Origin: Saccharomycopsis phalli
Taxonomy: Eukaryota > Ascomycota > Saccharomycetes > Ascoideales > Saccharomycopsidaceae
NCBI GenBank assembly: GCA_020342235.1
Contig: CP073214.1
Span: forward strand, 1,364,001 to 1,428,000
Direction: 5' to 3'
Length of the DNA: 64,000 nt
In this document: positions 56,340 through 64,000 of the stretch, piece after piece
Layout of the letters: the number at the start of each line of letters is the position of its first letter
Position numbering within the stretch: position 1 is the stretch's first letter
Notes under the pieces: model-generated
What the model saw: only the letters and a program-made list of their open reading frames with translations
Databases searched by the model: none
Told to the model about the DNA's origin: nothing
Program-made: the position numbers and the translations under genes

Positions 56340-56515
56340 CATGACGATGTATAGTAGACATGACGATGTATAGTAGACGTTATGATTATAGAAAAATTTA
56401 TAGTATAATAGACATGATTATAGTAAAAATTTATAGTATAATAGACATGATTATAGTAAAAATTTATAGTATAATAGACATGATTATAGTAAACATTTAT
56501 AGTATAATAGACATT
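56340..56515. repeat. 33-bp tandem repeat upstream of FMP41
   Basis: A unit with GATTATAGTAAAAATTTATA and GTATAATAGACAT repeats about four times after two shorter GACGATGTATAGTAGACAT copies. Confidence 0.9.
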
Positions 56516-57164
56516 ATGATTAACTTGTAGCTGGTAGCCTTGCGTAGAGTAAACAATGTCAACTCAGATGTTGACGTCAGATTATGACTAATACGATACT
56601 CATACCAACGCATTGCAGTTGAGCATCTCACGTGGAATAGGAATTAGTCCTGCATGAGCAATGCCAGACTTGAGTCAAATTAGCGTGCAAAATAGGTGAG
56701 TCAAAGTTAGTACTGAGACATTTGGCTAAAAATAGCGTGGTGTCAAAATGACAATTGGCCAATGGATTAATTGATTGGAAAGTGTGTGGACCGAGCAGAG
56801 TGAAATGTCTTGGATGGGTTGACTCTGAATAATAGGGTTGGGTATTTCACCAATGGTTTGCAATTCTGCGACGTTGTGTTGGACGTATGTTAGATTAGAC
56901 TAGACAAGAAACCCTAGGTAAATTATACAAGATCACAATCAGTACACGTACTAATCACTGTAGAATCTCACCAGTACACTGTAGAACCACACCAATTGAA
57001 GTTTTTAATCCCAAGCAACCAAGTGAGGGTTGACAAAGGGTTTTCTTCAACAGCAATGCTGCCTCAGGATGTTCCTGAGTGAAAATATATCTGTCGAATA
57101 ACCGTATTGCCAGAGACAATATATAGCTAAATACAAAAATAAATATTATTATTATAGAATCACA
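56516..57164. other. Intergenic, no gene seen
   Basis: This lies between the FMP41 upstream region and the SKO1 3' repeat. Two TGAGTCA-type sites (near 56673 and 56697) and one TGACGTCA (near 56573) are present, with no convincing ORF. Confidence 0.5.
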
Positions 57165-57365
57165 CCAGTACACTGTACAATACACTTTACAATACACTGT
57201 ACAATACACTTTACAATACACTTTACAATACACTGTACAATACACTTTACAATACACTGTACAATACACTTTACAATACACTGTACAATACACTGTACAA
57301 TACACTGTCCAACACTGTACAACACACTGCCCAACACTGTACAACACACTGCCCAACACTGTACA
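57165..57365. repeat. 12-bp tandem repeat in the SKO1 3' flank
   Basis: ACAATACACTGT and ACAATACACTTT alternate about 12 times, then shift to CCAACACTGTACAACACACTG units. It ends about 115 bp from the SKO1 stop. Confidence 0.92.
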
Positions 57366-57479
57366 ATTAACAATTAACATTAGTTTATTCACCAACACAA
57401 TATAGTATACAACTAGAACTGGCATCTCGCCCGTCCTTATTCATCAGTTCATTAATCGTCTGTATCATCAACACCTCTA

Positions 57480-58400
57480 TCAATAGTGCAACATCCCATT
57501 CATGGGCTGAATCATAGACCCCCGCTCCATCCCGTTAATCACCTGCTCGTCAAGATTGCCCATGCTTCCCGCAGGCTTTGCCTCCTCGCCTGCAAGAAGC
57601 AACAACTGGTTCGTCACCTCTTGACCGAGTGCCGACGTGAGGTTCCGCTTGTGAAGCACAAGCAAGTTGCGGATCCCGCCAATCTGCCCGCGGAGAGCCG
57701 CGATCTCGCGCTTCGACGCCGCGTAGCCGTTTGTGTAGAACTGGAGGTCGTCCTTCATTTTCTCAGTGACCTGCTTCTTCCGCTGGCGGCATTTCGACGC
57801 CGCGAGCCGGTTCCGCTCCAAGAAGTTCTTGCGCTTCTCGTCCTCCGTCATCAGCTTGCGGCTCTTGCGCTTTGGCTTGGCCACGACCTCGGGCTTCTGG
57901 CGTTTTGGCGACCGTGACTCGCTCTTCTCCGACTCGGGCTGGGTGCTAGACACGCTATTATCGCTGTCGCATTTGTCGGTTTTGCGCTTCTTGTCGTCGT
58001 CCTCGGGCTTCTCCAAGCCGATGATCAGGCTGAAGCCGGGTGTAAAGAGATTGCCGTTTGGCGTGAGTCCCGAGATGCCTGAAAAGTACCCACCAGGCGT
58101 GAGACCCGTACGGATATTCGATTCGTTGGGCGAGAAAAGCGCCTTGTTCAAGTACCCGTGGATGCCTCCTGGTGTGAGTTGCGAGAGACCAGGGGTTAGT
58201 TGGTTGGCGGGAAGTGGGAGCCGTCTGGACCCGCCAGGAGTCAAGTTGTTTGAGGATAACGGGATCAAGGGCGGGTTTGACTTGTCGATGGAGTCGTCCT
58301 CGGGTTTGACTGTGATGCTCTTTGAGTCTGCCTGTGCGACTTTCGGAGCAAAGGACTGCTCAAACGGGTTTAATTCGAGGTCAAAGGAGTTTTTGGCCAT
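57480..58400 (-). CDS. SKO1: bZIP transcription factor of the Sko1/ATF-CREB type
   Basis: Sko1 binds CRE sites and is the nuclear target of the Hog1 osmostress kinase. The 306-residue product has an N-terminal half rich in LTPGG repeats (about 52-125; SRRLPLPANQLTPG, LTPGGYFSGISGLTP) that provide Thr-Pro sites for MAP kinases. The basic region KNFLERNRLAASKCRQRKKQV is at about 191-211, and the leucine zipper follows from DDLQFYTNGY to about 252. The order and the DLQFY junction match yeast Sko1. PSD1 and FMP41 nearby are its S. cerevisiae neighbours. It is divergent from MDM1. Confidence 0.9.
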   Translation of the reverse strand: MAKNSFDLELNPFEQSFAPKVAQADSKSITVKPEDDSIDKSNPPLIPLSSNNLTPGGSRRLPLPANQLTPGLSQLTPGGIHGYLNKALFSPNESNIRTGLTPGGYFSGISGLTPNGNLFTPGFSLIIGLEKPEDDDKKRKTDKCDSDNSVSSTQPESEKSESRSPKRQKPEVVAKPKRKSRKLMTEDEKRKNFLERNRLAASKCRQRKKQVTEKMKDDLQFYTNGYAASKREIAALRGQIGGIRNLLVLHKRNLTSALGQEVTNQLLLLAGEEAKPAGSMGNLDEQVINGMERGSMIQPMNGMLHY

Positions 58401-58755
58401 GGTTATACGTGGTGGTTGTGGGTGAAAACAATAAGGGGTGTGGGCCGGGTAAGTTCTGCGTGATGGAGTGGTGATGGAGTAGTGATGGGATTCGAGATTA
58501 TATATGATTATTATTTATTCCATTTATATTCCATTATTTTATATTCTATAATTACACCCGTCAGACATACACCTGGTTTCCTAGCATTGTAGTCTACTCA
58601 CATTGCATACTAGTCCAGCGATCTATACATCTATCCACATCTATCCTCTCTACAACAGTCAGTCACTATACACAGTTGGCCACTCTACACAGTTGGTCAC
58701 AGATAGTCCCTCTACAGTTGGTCCCTCTACAACTAGCTACAGTTGTCCCACGACA
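58401..58755. other. Divergent promoter of SKO1 and MDM1
   Basis: No gene is seen. CGGGTAA is at 58446-58452, then AT-rich DNA. The last 100 bp before MDM1 carry short repeats of CTCTACACAGTTGGTC. Confidence 0.6.
58446..58452. promoter_or_regulatory. CGGGTAA (Reb1-like) site in the SKO1/MDM1 promoter
   Basis: It lies 45 bp upstream of the SKO1 ATG, in GGGCCGGGTAAG. Confidence 0.5.
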
Positions 58756-61700
58756 ATGAAAAAACCAAACAACATCCAGTACCTGGTCATCATCTTGAAA
58801 AATACATACCACCGCACACTCGCACACATCAACCATGCCATCTTCAACACCAACTGGCTCTACGTATTCACGCCATTGCTCGTCTATTATTCGCTCAAGC
58901 TCTTCCTCAGCAACATCTGGATATGCTACTTGATTCTTGCCTTGTTCTTTGTCACTGTGTTTTTGGTGGTCTACCTCAACTTCCGCAAATTGGACCAGCG
59001 TGTGTATCTGACACCACGCTACGCCGTCGACAAGTTGTTCTTTGTCGACCCCAGCAACTGGCAGACAGAGCTTCGGATCCTCGCCCGGAAAAACCCCCAG
59101 CTCGACCTGTTGGTGTACCCGGAATCAATGCTCATTTCCTCGTTGGTCGACCAAATCGTGGGGGTCATTGTACTGAACTTTGTCCTCAGCTGGTACAAGG
59201 CCATCAGCCCGCCAGACCCGTTTGTCGACGAGGTCAAAGTCGTCATCAAACTGGCTGTGAAAAACTTGTACATGAAACTTGGTGTGATCGACCCGAGCAA
59301 CGTACTTGTCTACAAGTTGTTTCCCATTGTCACAGACCACTTCAACAACTTTGTGGCCGCGAAAACCGCCCTCAGCCGGAAAATGAACGTCGACAACATG
59401 CTGCGCGACCAAATCAGCTTGCTTGTCTCCCAGCACTACAACCATGGTAAGTTGCATCCTAGTGTCAATAGTTTCCGCGAAAACAACCGGTTTGCCCAGT
59501 TATCCCAAAAGGAACATCTCCGTGGGAAGTTGGGCCGGGTGCTTCCGCTTCTCTTGAAGAGCAACTGTGCTCCAGTGAGCTTGCTTATCCGGGAGATATG
59601 CATCAACTGTGTGTTTCTCCCCATGATAGCCATGCTCACTTCTCCGGCATTCTACAACGAAAAGATATGCCTGGTCATTGGCAGCACGCTCCAGGACCGT
59701 AACAAGGTGATCCGACTTCGGGCAGAGTTGCAGAAACACGGCAAGGTGAAGAAAAGCCGTGCCAGTGTGCCGGAAGGATTGGGGCATATCAAACTCAACT
59801 TGGCCACCACACAGTCTGTGTTTGAGAAGCATCTCAAGACCATTGCAAAGAGCAGGTCTGTTATTGAGCTCCGCCAGTTGAAGTTTTACAACAACATGCA
59901 GCTCCAAAAGGCCTTGCGCAACTCCGGGCCGCTGGATCGTGAGAAGATCTTGGTGAAGCGCTTGGAGGTGTTTCAGGTGGGGATTTCCAACCGTCTCAAT
60001 GCACTAGAGTCGACGGGCGACGACTCACACTCGCTCAGCTCGTCCAACCAAAATATTGCCTCGTCCAACCAAAATCTCGCGTCGTCCAACCCGAATCTCA
60101 GCTTGTCCAGCCCGAATCTCGCGTCGCCCAACCAAAAACTCAGCTCGTCCAGTCCAAATCTCGCATCCAGCCCAGACCTTTTGCTATCTAGCATCCTCAA
60201 CGACTCCAGCTTGCTCACATATTACATGGAGTACATGGACCAAAACAACCGGACAATGCTCCTCCAGTTTTGGCTCGTGGTCAACGGCATCAAGGACCCT
60301 TTGGAAGACCCGCTCCAGACCGAATTGTATGAGAGCCATGACGACATCCGGCGGAACTTGGCGTTTGCCAGCGACATCACCCGGATCTTCCAGACATATT
60401 TCCACGAGCCGCTCATTGTCGACGGCAACCGGCACATCTACGGCTCGGTCAAGACGTTTGTCGATGCCTATCAAAATTACACTGCAAACGACGACTTGTA
60501 CCACCAGACAGAGCTCAATCGGAAGTTTCTCAGTGCCCGACAGTCGATTCTCGTGCTCCAGGACCGGGTGTTTCAGCTTATGGAGCGCGACTTGGACCAG
60601 TTCCGGCAGTCGGATGTCTATTTGAAGCTCCTCACGTCGGAAAACCGCCCGGCAACCAAGCGTGAGCCCTTGAGCAAGTCGGGAGACCCATTGGCACATT
60701 ATGACGATGACGAGGGGTTCCGGGATCAAGAGGTGAGCGAGGACGTGGTGAATGCAGTGGAACAGGCGTTGAATGAGATCGTGGACAGCGGCACAAAGTC
60801 TCCTGAACAGAGGCTGGATATTCTTGCACAAGAGGAGTCGGGGTCAAAGTATCTCCGGTTATTTACAAACTACAAGGAGCTTCTTGGGCTAGACAGCAAG
60901 CCGAGCGATGTGGAGAGCAAGGAGATTGATGATATGGACCTGATTATCTCAGAAATGGTCAACTCCAAGTCGCTTGAGGAGTACGAATCCCAGGTGCGGC
61001 TAGCAGCTCCAGGAGACTTGAGCTTGGCCGAGGAAATTGACAAGTTGGCGGCGGAGATTGACGCGTTGAGCAGCCAGGCAGAGATATTGAAGCCGCTTTT
61101 GCGCAAGGCCGAGTTGACAAATAACGTCGCCGAGCTCAAGATCCTCCGACGAGCAAGTGGAGGCTTGGAGCGCGAGTTACAGTTGAAGAGTCTCCAACGG
61201 CAGCAGTACATTGTGCAAGAGAATGACAGCAGCTTGTATGGGAACTCGAGGGTGTCGATCCAGCTGTACATTACGGGAAACGATGGAGGGAAAGAGTATA
61301 TTTCGTACATTATTGAGATCCAAAAAATCAACGACGCCACAGTGTCTGCCGGGTGGATTGTCGCCCGACGGTTTTCGCAGTTTTACATGTTGCACAAGTA
61401 CTTGAAGGTGCACAACCCCAAGGTGAAGTTGCTTGCGTTTCCCAAGAAGAACGTGCTTCTTCTCAACCAGGCGCAGCAGAAGTTGCTAGTTGCGTCCCGG
61501 AGAAAGCTTCTAGAAGAGTATTTGCAACAGCTCTTGCTCATGCCGGACGTTTGCCGCAGCAGAGTGTTCCGGCTCTTTCTCTCGTCGCAAAACTTCTCAC
61601 CGGACGTGTTTGCCAAGCGACGCGACTCATACATTGAGGATGTCACGGCAAAGTTGTACAGTGGCATCAGCAACGGCATAGAATACTTGAGCGGCACTCC

Positions 61701-62223
61701 GCAGCCAGAAGACGAGAACGACTTCCAAAAGGAGTTGAGCTCGTACGATGACGACTCGGTGACGTTTGTGAAGCCCATTTGCGACTTGTTTCTCTCGGTG
61801 TTTGGCTTGAACAAGGGCAACAGCTGGCTCCGAGGAAGAGCCATCTTGGTGGTGCTTCAGCAGCTTCTTGGAACCACGATCGAGAACCGGTTCCGGCACT
61901 TTTTCCGCGAGCTCAAGACGGAAAACCGCACCATTGACTTGTTGAACTCGTTCAAGGACAACTTGTTCCCAAATGGTGAGTTCAAGCGAGACTCACGGGC
62001 AAAATCCGCAGGCCAGCTCCAGAAACTCCGCACAGAGTCCCAGACGTTGCTCGAAACTATCATCACCGATATCAGCAGCAAGATCGTGGGCTTGAACAAC
62101 GCGCGGTTTGCCGCTTTGGAACTACACGACATGCTACAGAATGAGATCCTCAACACACATCTTATTTACACGCTCCTCGACGCAATCTTGGACACCGTGT
62201 TCCCCGAGATCGCCTCCAAGTGA
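58756..62223 (+). CDS. MDM1: ER-vacuole tether Mdm1 (PXA-RGS-PX-nexin C)
   Basis: Mdm1 bridges ER and vacuole at nucleus-vacuole junctions. From ATG 58756 (the frame upstream has no ATG in the leader) the product is 1,155 residues. Two N-terminal membrane segments (about 35-75) anchor it in the ER. They are followed by a PXA domain (about 85-300) and a Ser-Asn-Leu linker repeat (SSNQNLASSNPNL, about 430-470). An RGS-like domain follows (LLTYYMEYMDQNNRTMLLQFWLVV onward) and a coiled coil near 720-800. The PX domain (RRFSQFYMLHKYLKVHNPKVK, near 880) and a nexin C-terminal domain close it. Length equals S. cerevisiae Mdm1 (1,127). Its last 58 bp overlap the end of IPI1 on the other strand. Confidence 0.93.
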   Translation: MKKPNNIQYLVIILKNTYHRTLAHINHAIFNTNWLYVFTPLLVYYSLKLFLSNIWICYLILALFFVTVFLVVYLNFRKLDQRVYLTPRYAVDKLFFVDPSNWQTELRILARKNPQLDLLVYPESMLISSLVDQIVGVIVLNFVLSWYKAISPPDPFVDEVKVVIKLAVKNLYMKLGVIDPSNVLVYKLFPIVTDHFNNFVAAKTALSRKMNVDNMLRDQISLLVSQHYNHGKLHPSVNSFRENNRFAQLSQKEHLRGKLGRVLPLLLKSNCAPVSLLIREICINCVFLPMIAMLTSPAFYNEKICLVIGSTLQDRNKVIRLRAELQKHGKVKKSRASVPEGLGHIKLNLATTQSVFEKHLKTIAKSRSVIELRQLKFYNNMQLQKALRNSGPLDREKILVKRLEVFQVGISNRLNALESTGDDSHSLSSSNQNIASSNQNLASSNPNLSLSSPNLASPNQKLSSSSPNLASSPDLLLSSILNDSSLLTYYMEYMDQNNRTMLLQFWLVVNGIKDPLEDPLQTELYESHDDIRRNLAFASDITRIFQTYFHEPLIVDGNRHIYGSVKTFVDAYQNYTANDDLYHQTELNRKFLSARQSILVLQDRVFQLMERDLDQFRQSDVYLKLLTSENRPATKREPLSKSGDPLAHYDDDEGFRDQEVSEDVVNAVEQALNEIVDSGTKSPEQRLDILAQEESGSKYLRLFTNYKELLGLDSKPSDVESKEIDDMDLIISEMVNSKSLEEYESQVRLAAPGDLSLAEEIDKLAAEIDALSSQAEILKPLLRKAELTNNVAELKILRRASGGLERELQLKSLQRQQYIVQENDSSLYGNSRVSIQLYITGNDGGKEYISYIIEIQKINDATVSAGWIVARRFSQFYMLHKYLKVHNPKVKLLAFPKKNVLLLNQAQQKLLVASRRKLLEEYLQQLLLMPDVCRSRVFRLFLSSQNFSPDVFAKRRDSYIEDVTAKLYSGISNGIEYLSGTPQPEDENDFQKELSSYDDDSVTFVKPICDLFLSVFGLNKGNSWLRGRAILVVLQQLLGTTIENRFRHFFRELKTENRTIDLLNSFKDNLFPNGEFKRDSRAKSAGQLQKLRTESQTLLETIITDISSKIVGLNNARFAALELHDMLQNEILNTHLIYTLLDAILDTVFPEIASK

Positions 62224-63203
62224 CCGTCGCGGATTCCTATATTATATTTATACTCCCTGTCCTGGGCATATACTGTGGCCAAAGTTTCTTGTAAGCCCTT
62301 GGCCACCCGCCCGATTTCTCCGCCCAATTTAATAATACTAGCCACCTCACTCGTAGCCACACGTCCGTAATCAGTAAGGAAAATCTGCCTCCGATCCACA
62401 TGGTCGGCGGCCTGAACTTCCTCCTTGATGCTCTTTTGAAAAAGCCGGAGGTGCGCATATGGGTTTGGGGCCTCTGGTAGAAGGTACCGCCCCGTGAGCG
62501 GGTGCGGGTCCACGTGACCCGTCTGGTCCGGCGGGTCCTGCCTGCAGCCGTGGGCGAGAAGCCGCTCGAGCACTTGCAAATGGCGGATTTTCGCAGAGAT
62601 GTCGGTGTTTAATGCAACATTGATGCCCTGGAGCTTACCAGAGAGTCTCCAGTTTAAAAGACTGAAGAAGCACTTGAGCAATTTCACCCAGTGGTTGTTC
62701 ACCAAGTACTCGAGGCACTGCTTATCGAATAGCACCTGGAGAAACTTGGTCGAGTCGTTCCGGATGCTCATGTCTATATGAGTCATGGCAGACTGGATGT
62801 AGAGAATGATCAAATGGCAGTTGAGTTGTACGCTTGTCTGCGACATTTCGCCCAAGGCAGTGTAGCATTCCTGTCTCACTGACCGGGTACTATCGGTGAT
62901 GAGCCGACTTAGCGAGGTGATGCAAGTCTTTATAAGGGGCGAATTGTCCTTCAAGTGCCGCACAATGTACACCACCGCCTCCTTTCTGATCTGTGGGGTC
63001 TTGTGGCGCGTCAAGCTAATGTGTTTCTCCAACTCTTTGCTCTCGTCCACTGCACTCAACCCAGACTGGGTGGGCACGTGGATCGACTTGGCCTTGAAGG
63101 AGGTTTCGGTGAAGTTGTCATTTTTGGGCTTCTGCTTGCCGACTTTGAGCCGCTGTTTGGCGAAATCTTTTTTCTTTTCCTTTTTCTTGTGCCGGCTACC
63201 CAT
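62166..63203 (-). CDS. IPI1: Rix1-complex subunit Ipi1, 60S pre-ribosome processing
   Basis: Ipi1 works with Rix1 and Ipi3 in ITS2 processing and late 60S maturation. The 345-residue product starts MGSRHKKKEKKKDFAKQRLKVGK, the basic start shared with human TEX10 and yeast Ipi1. ETSFKAKSIHVPTQ and HEAT-like repeats (about 60-200; HKTPQIRKEAVVYIVRHL, RSVRQECYTALGEM) follow, with the conserved HIDMSIRNDSTKFLQVLFD block. The tail ends VSKIASRSV. Length fits S. cerevisiae (334). Its final 19 codons and stop lie inside the antisense end of MDM1. It is divergent from RQC1, 93 bp between ATGs. Confidence 0.93.
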   Translation of the reverse strand: MGSRHKKKEKKKDFAKQRLKVGKQKPKNDNFTETSFKAKSIHVPTQSGLSAVDESKELEKHISLTRHKTPQIRKEAVVYIVRHLKDNSPLIKTCITSLSRLITDSTRSVRQECYTALGEMSQTSVQLNCHLIILYIQSAMTHIDMSIRNDSTKFLQVLFDKQCLEYLVNNHWVKLLKCFFSLLNWRLSGKLQGINVALNTDISAKIRHLQVLERLLAHGCRQDPPDQTGHVDPHPLTGRYLLPEAPNPYAHLRLFQKSIKEEVQAADHVDRRQIFLTDYGRVATSEVASIIKLGGEIGRVAKGLQETLATVYAQDREYKYNIGIRDGHLEAISGNTVSKIASRSV

Positions 63204-63245
63204 GTATTTATCATCATCTCATCTCGAAAAAAAATATTCTGTGAG

Positions 63246-63252
63246 TTACCCG
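63246..63252. promoter_or_regulatory. TTACCCG (Reb1-like) site in the IPI1/RQC1 divergent promoter
   Basis: It lies 43-45 bp from both start codons, in the middle of the 93-bp spacer, a typical place for a general regulatory factor. Confidence 0.55.
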
Positions 63253-63296
63253 GTGGTGATGTGTAATATGGCATGGTGGCCAAGCATTTTGGAGTA

Positions 63297-64000
63297 ATGA
63301 GTTTGAGGCAGATTCGAAAGTTGGAAAGGTTACAGAGGGTTAACCAGGAGGGTTTGGCTGAAGGAAGGTTGGGTGATGGAGTAGATGAGGAAGAGGAAGA
63401 GGAGGAGGAAGAGGAGGAAGAGGAGGAAGAGGTAGTGGTTTCCAAAGGACGAAATGTCTTTGCGTTGTTGGACCAAGAGAGTGAGGAAGAGAGTGAGGAA
63501 GAGGAGGAAGAGGAGGAAGAGACAGAGGAGGAAATCAAAGGTGATGAAATGAATGAGAATACAATTGGAAAACAGACTGCAAAAGAAAACAAGGCTCTGG
63601 ACATTTCAAATGACAAGACTCTGGACATTTTGAAAAATATGGCTCTGGAAATTTCCAACGACAAAACTCTGGAAATTTCAAATGACGAAACTCTGGACAT
63701 TTCAAATGGCAAAACTCCGGACATTTCAAATGGCAAAACTCCGGACATTTCCAATGACAAAACCCCAATTGATCCAATTTCCCTAATTTCCCAACCACTA
63801 TCACATCTAGACATTGATAGCGACGGACAAGAATTCAAAGACCTGGTCGAAGACTTGCCTAGCTCCAAGGCCAGCAAAAAAAACAAGCGTCGCAAAAACC
63901 GGAAAAAAAAGAAAAATGGATCGCAACCAGCTCCAACGCACAGCGTGGCTCAACAAGAAAGCGACACCGAGAACGAGTACAAATTCACCACAAAGGACTT
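63297..64000 (+). CDS. RQC1: Ribosome quality control subunit Rqc1 (TCF25 family), N-terminal part
   Basis: Rqc1 belongs to the complex that ubiquitylates and clears stalled nascent chains on 60S subunits. The frame is open from ATG 63297 to the right edge, giving 234 residues. It starts MSLRQIRKLERLQRVNQEG, like MSxRALRKLQ of the family, then has a Glu run and NVFALLDQESEEE. It continues with a 24-bp tandem repeat coding SNDKTxDI units (63590-63770) and a Lys/Arg/Asn block (ASKKNKRRKNRKKKKNG) typical of TCF25 proteins, before the folded part outside the window. Many repeat units contain CTG next to Asp, where serine fits better than leucine. Only the variable N-terminus is visible, so the call rests on these landmarks. 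Confidence 0.75.
   Translation, partial: MSLRQIRKLERLQRVNQEGLAEGRLGDGVDEEEEEEEEEEEEEEEVVVSKGRNVFALLDQESEEESEEEEEEEEETEEEIKGDEMNENTIGKQTAKENKALDISNDKTLDILKNMALEISNDKTLEISNDETLDISNGKTPDISNGKTPDISNDKTPIDPISLISQPLSHLDIDSDGQEFKDLVEDLPSSKASKKNKRRKNRKKKKNGSQPAPTHSVAQQESDTENEYKFTTKD

Noticed and set aside
4603-57365. CRISPR-like arrays
   Set aside because: The many tandem repeats have no unique spacers between units and lie in a eukaryotic genome. They are minisatellites.

Overview
This window is a stretch of yeast nuclear chromosome (Saccharomycotina). Genes are compact, almost all intronless, and recognisable one by one as orthologues of Saccharomyces cerevisiae genes: MDM10, NOP7, MED18/SRB5, ERG24, VPS45, HIS7, HIS3, SSD1, PSD1, MDM1 and others. 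A urate oxidase gene, absent from S. cerevisiae, is cut by the left edge. CTG codons are strikingly rare (by eye two in the 532 codons of HIS7) although CTC and TTG are common. The best diagnostic CTG codon (NIT2 residue 135) sits where relatives have serine. I therefore infer a yeast of the CUG-Ser clade. Protein descriptions use the standard code, so L encoded by CTG should probably be read as S. One conserved site in VPS45 argues the other way. No genus can be named from the sequence alone.

Layout: 1-7.4 kb holds uricase (partial), MDM10, tRNA-Pro with intron, DAS2, a small unknown protein, spliced VMA21, NOP7 and MED18. 8.4-18.4 kb holds ERG24, MRH4, a Cat8/Sip4-type zinc-cluster regulator and VPS45. 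18.7-31 kb holds a secreted Ala-Gln-repeat protein, SFC1, HIS7, a ZRC1-type zinc transporter, tRNA-Ala, tRNA-Cys, CNS1, an ATG10-like gene and UFO1. 31-46 kb holds NIT2, PEF1, MTC1, a perilipin-like gene, MRM1, MRP51, HIS3, a PQ-loop protein, DDL1 and SPC34. 46.7-64 kb holds SSD1, PSD1, DCD1, FMP41, SKO1, MDM1, IPI1 and the 5' part of RQC1.

The genes are mostly housekeeping, with a mitochondrial tilt: MDM10, MRH4, MRM1, MRP51, PSD1 and FMP41, plus SFC1 and its likely regulator class (Cat8/Sip4 activators drive gluconeogenic genes). Four small blocks keep S. cerevisiae neighbourhoods: VMA21-NOP7-SRB5, NIT2-MTC1, MRM1-HIS3 and PSD1-FMP41-SKO1. These support the individual calls.

The intergenic DNA is the unusual part. 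Most gene 3' flanks carry their own short tandem repeat, with units of about 11-46 bp, different at every locus. Two families of dispersed repeats are also present, one resembling old solo LTRs. A CGGGTAA/TTACCCG motif (Reb1-like) recurs in nine promoters. I found no CRISPR array, no intact transposon and no gene cluster that looks like a new system. The items most worth following up are the private 3'-flank minisatellites, the CTG usage, the tiny VMA21 intron and a double CRE palindrome between two converging genes.
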